A stretch of DNA of 8,809 bases from assembly GCA_903915485.1 (NCBI GenBank), contig CAIWTC010000206.1:1-8809 (forward strand), given 5' to 3'. This document shows, in pieces, positions 6,422 through 8,809 of this stretch. A program made the position numbers and the translations under genes. Position 1 is the first letter of the stretch. Every line of letters begins with the position of its first letter. Source of the stretch: an uncultured Ignavibacteriales bacterium (GTDB lineage Bacteria > Bacteroidota > Ignavibacteria > Ignavibacteriales > Ignavibacteriaceae). A model generated the notes under the pieces. It saw only the letters and a program-made list of their open reading frames with translations, was not told where the DNA came from and made no database searches.

Positions 6422-7159
6422 AAAGACAGATTATCCGCATTGTATGAATTACAGTTAATTGACAATGAACTTGATGAGCTCGAGTCACAAAGAGGCGACC
6501 TTCCGCAGCATGTTAAAGATTTAGAAGCAAAAATTTCGCAACTCCAAGCATCCATCCAGGTTAAGGAAGTTGAAAAGACCGAAAGCGAACAAAAACGCGA
6601 ATATAATACAGTATCAATGGAAAAGTTGAATGAAAGCTTAAAGAAGCATAAGACTCAGCTTTTCAATGTCCGTAACAATAAAGAGTATGACGCTTTAACT
6701 AAATCTATTGACCAGGCTGACGAAGACATACAAAAACGCGAGCTCGAAAATGAAGCTCTCCTGGAACGCGAAAAAATTATTGCTGAAGAAATCGAATCTA
6801 TGACTCCGCTTTTATCAGAACTTGAAGAAGAGTTAAAACATAAAGAATCTGACTTAACACAAATTGCAAAATTAAACGAAAGTCAGGAAACTAAATTCCG
6901 CAGCAAGCGCGCGAAGATAGAAGTTAATGTTCGCAAACCTGATTTGTCAAAATATTTACAAATCCGCAAAGCTAAAAATGGCAAAGCTGTTGCTCCTATC
7001 CGCAGAAACGCCTGCTCAGGATGCCACAATGTGATTCCGCCAAACAGACAACTTGAAATCCGTAAAATGGACATGGTATACAACTGCACAAGTTGCGGAA
7101 GAATTATCATCTCAAGTGATTTGGCTGATTCAATCGACAAAGACAGTTTACTCGCTTAA
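6419..7159 (+). CDS. Coiled-coil protein with C-terminal C4 zinc ribbon (DUF164-type)
   Basis: This 246-residue protein starts at TTG. Residues about 5-175 are a charged, heptad-rich antiparallel coiled coil (LYELQLIDNELDELESQRG at the start). The NVRNNKEYDALTKSI segment at about 83-97 is the conserved turn region of the family. Residues 199-226 hold a four-cysteine zinc ribbon: CSGC (C199, C202) and CTSC (C223, C226) flanking NVIPPNRQLEIRK. This is the C4-type zinc ribbon family (DUF164, zf-RING_7), often annotated as a putative nucleic-acid-binding protein; the function is not established, though homologous coiled-coil zinc-ribbon proteins have been discussed as chaperone-like or secretion-associated. 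Length matches family members of about 240-260 residues. It lies 22 nt behind the NIF3 gene, a linkage I recall as widely conserved, so the two are probably co-transcribed and related in function. Confidence 0.9.
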   Translation: MKDRLSALYELQLIDNELDELESQRGDLPQHVKDLEAKISQLQASIQVKEVEKTESEQKREYNTVSMEKLNESLKKHKTQLFNVRNNKEYDALTKSIDQADEDIQKRELENEALLEREKIIAEEIESMTPLLSELEEELKHKESDLTQIAKLNESQETKFRSKRAKIEVNVRKPDLSKYLQIRKAKNGKAVAPIRRNACSGCHNVIPPNRQLEIRKMDMVYNCTSCGRIIISSDLADSIDKDSLLA

Positions 7160-7191
7160 TTATTTTTAAGACTTATAGATTTTAGACTGGA

Positions 7192-7221
7192 CATCTGCCT
7201 GAAATTATTTTCAGGCAGGTG
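7192..7221. repeat. 13-bp hairpin after the zinc-ribbon gene
   Basis: CTGCCTGAAA (7195-7204) and TTTCAGGCAG (7209-7218) pair perfectly around a TTAT loop. Three further outer pairs (C-G, A-U and a U-G wobble) extend the stem to 7192-7221. It lies 32 nt past the stop codon at 7159, where a terminator is expected, but no U-tract follows on either strand. It may still end or stabilise the operon's transcript, or it may be a dispersed palindromic repeat. Confidence 0.6.
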
Positions 7222-7396
7222 ACTCAGTGCCTCATACAATGACAGTTTAGCAGCAATAGAATATTCCTCTCGGTCGAATACTGTGAATTGTTATATTGAA
7301 AATCTATTTTCTATATAGTAAAAGCATTTGCTGTTTTTTGATGAAAAATAATTTAAACATATATTTCCCCGGTATAGGTGGAGTCGGTCGAAGATT

Positions 7397-8809
7397 GTGA
7401 AAAAAAAGCACAAGCATAAACACTCTTCAAATAAGCGGTCTTCGCAGAATAAAAGCAGCAAAACTGCCGCTAAGGAAAAGTTACATCCACATCAACCTAT
7501 TCTTGAAGTAATTAGTTCTTCCTCACACGCACTACCCCCAGAAGTTGACTCTTATCATCAGGACATCGCCCACCCGCAGACGCATGTTCATACAGCATTT
7601 AAAATAATATTGCTCACCGGCATACTATTGATAAGTCTGACTATCTTCGCTTCACAGATTGAAATGCCTTTTATCCCACTGACATTAAAGTTCAAATCAT
7701 TCAACACTTTATTTGCGCCTTCTAGTGAGAACAAATTGGCTGATTCGCTAATTACGAAGTATTTAACTGATTCAACCGGCTCAAATTCTCCGGATACAAA
7801 TGCCGGTAGTGGTGTGAATTTTGTAAACCATCAAAATTCCGGAGTATATGCTTTGGATAAATTTTTTGATGCTGTAGTCAGAGAATCATCACTCAAGACA
7901 ATCCGTATCTCGCACTATGGTGACTCACAAATCGAAGGCGACAGAGTGACATCCCAACTCAGAAATAAATTTCACGCTTTATTCGGCGGCACAGGATTAG
8001 GGTTTATTCCGTTGACCGATTTAGCATCTTCAATATCTTACGACAGAACCTCAACACAAAACTGGATGAAGTACAATGTATTCTCTCACAAGTTAAGACG
8101 GGGCGAAAACTACGGAATATCCGGAAGTGCCTTCAAGTTTCTTGATTTTGCGGTTGAACAAAAAGTAAGTGAGAAGAACCCAATAAGTCCGGACACAACG
8201 CAAGCGCCGGAAGACTCCTCTGAAGTGCCCGTAGCAAAAACCTCCCGATATTTTGAAAGCGGTGATGTATCAATTCAGTTTAGCAGCGGTCACTCAATAA
8301 CAAAAGCATTTTTATTATTTGGGAAAGTAAAGTCGCGAGTGCATCTTGTTATCAGCGGTGATGATTCGAATATTATTTTTGACGGCAATTTATTTGACAA
8401 TCAGAATTACAGAGATAATGAATTAAACAAGCTCGACATTCCTTTTGAAAGCATTAAAAAGAAATTAAATATTCATATCACCGGCGACAAGTCAACTCTC
8501 TTCTACGGATTATATGCAGACGGCAGCACTGGTGTAGAAATTGACAACTACGGTATTCGTGGACACAGCGGCGACGGACTTCTGCTGCTGAATGATGAAT
8601 TTACCAAATTACAAATTTCATATCTGGATACAAGACTAGTAATTTTTCAATACGGTGGCAATGCTGTTCCCTACATTCATAATGAGCAGGGTAAAGATTA
8701 TTTAATGAAAACTTACTCCTCTGTGATTGATAAATTAAAAAGGCTACTACCAAACGCATCATTCCTCATTGTTGGTGTGGGAGATATGGCACAGTCCTCA
8801 AACGGCGAG
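7397..8809 (+). CDS. Membrane-anchored SGNH/GDSL-type hydrolase, 3' end outside the window
   Basis: An uninterrupted frame of 471 codons runs from a GTG at 7397 to the last base with no stop, so the gene is partial. An in-frame TAA at 7349-7351 and no ATG, GTG or TTG between it and 7397 fix GTG as the earliest start; a GGAG 13 nt upstream is a poorly spaced ribosome site. The product has a very basic cytoplasmic tail (MKKKHKHKH, residues 1-30), a single membrane helix (about 67-86), a low-complexity linker, and an extracytoplasmic SGNH fold. Block I is SHYGDSQIEGDR with nucleophile S177; YGIRGHSGDG (385-394) fits block II; QYGGNA with N422 fits block III; FLIVGVGDM (456-464) is the next strand. 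The block V Asp-x-x-His lies beyond the edge. A second beta domain (about 225-375) interrupts the fold. Similar proteins sit beside MBOAT acyltransferases and may O-acetylate surface polysaccharide; that partner is not visible here. Confidence 0.8.
   Translation, partial: MKKKHKHKHSSNKRSSQNKSSKTAAKEKLHPHQPILEVISSSSHALPPEVDSYHQDIAHPQTHVHTAFKIILLTGILLISLTIFASQIEMPFIPLTLKFKSFNTLFAPSSENKLADSLITKYLTDSTGSNSPDTNAGSGVNFVNHQNSGVYALDKFFDAVVRESSLKTIRISHYGDSQIEGDRVTSQLRNKFHALFGGTGLGFIPLTDLASSISYDRTSTQNWMKYNVFSHKLRRGENYGISGSAFKFLDFAVEQKVSEKNPISPDTTQAPEDSSEVPVAKTSRYFESGDVSIQFSSGHSITKAFLLFGKVKSRVHLVISGDDSNIIFDGNLFDNQNYRDNELNKLDIPFESIKKKLNIHITGDKSTLFYGLYADGSTGVEIDNYGIRGHSGDGLLLLNDEFTKLQISYLDTRLVIFQYGGNAVPYIHNEQGKDYLMKTYSSVIDKLKRLLPNASFLIVGVGDMAQSSNGE

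Noticed and set aside
7160..7396. RNase P RNA or another structured RNA after the zinc-ribbon gene
   Set aside because: RNase P RNA can occur near this gene family, but the gap is only 237 bp and no recognisable conserved core is present; only a simple hairpin is seen.

Overview
The window looks like chromosomal DNA of an AT-rich member of the Bacteroidota/Ignavibacteriota (FCB) group. The main evidence is two secreted proteins ending in a type IX secretion (T9SS) type A sorting domain with the QN(Y/F)PNPFNPST signature, the form especially common in Ignavibacteria and relatives. The lineage is an inference from motifs. No rRNA, tRNA, CRISPR array, transposase or phage gene is visible.

Layout. 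The left half (122-4807) holds three minus-strand genes for exported proteins. In transcription order these are a T9SS-sorted calcineurin-like metallophosphoesterase of purple-acid-phosphatase type (4807-3407), a signal-peptide protein built from about ten 24-residue MORN-like repeats (3275-2433), and a T9SS-sorted multidomain protein with an N-terminal Cys/His-motif domain (1876-122). Each is followed by a hairpin plus U-tract, so they are probably mostly separate transcription units. The region 4808-5292 is a divergent intergenic stretch. The right half is on the plus strand: a NIF3/DUF34 metal-binding protein (5293-6396), 22 nt later a coiled-coil protein with a C4 zinc ribbon (TTG start, 6419-7159), and after a 237-bp gap a membrane-anchored SGNH/GDSL-type hydrolase (GTG start at 7397) that is still open at the window edge.

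The left genes make cell-surface or secreted products. The NIF3 and zinc-ribbon genes form a likely two-gene operon of cytoplasmic proteins of poorly defined function, a pairing I recall from many bacterial genomes. The SGNH protein resembles periplasmic esterase/acyltransferase partners of MBOAT acyltransferases, whose gene would lie beyond the window if present.

The most unusual signal is a near-perfect intrinsic terminator (hairpin plus eight T) ending only 3 nt before the likely NIF3 start codon. No annotated gene lies upstream of it on that strand. A possible promoter, a palindrome and a 16-codon mini-ORF lie just before it. This suggests either attenuation control of the NIF3/zinc-ribbon operon or a short untranslated RNA. 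It is a hypothesis; no established new system is demonstrated here.
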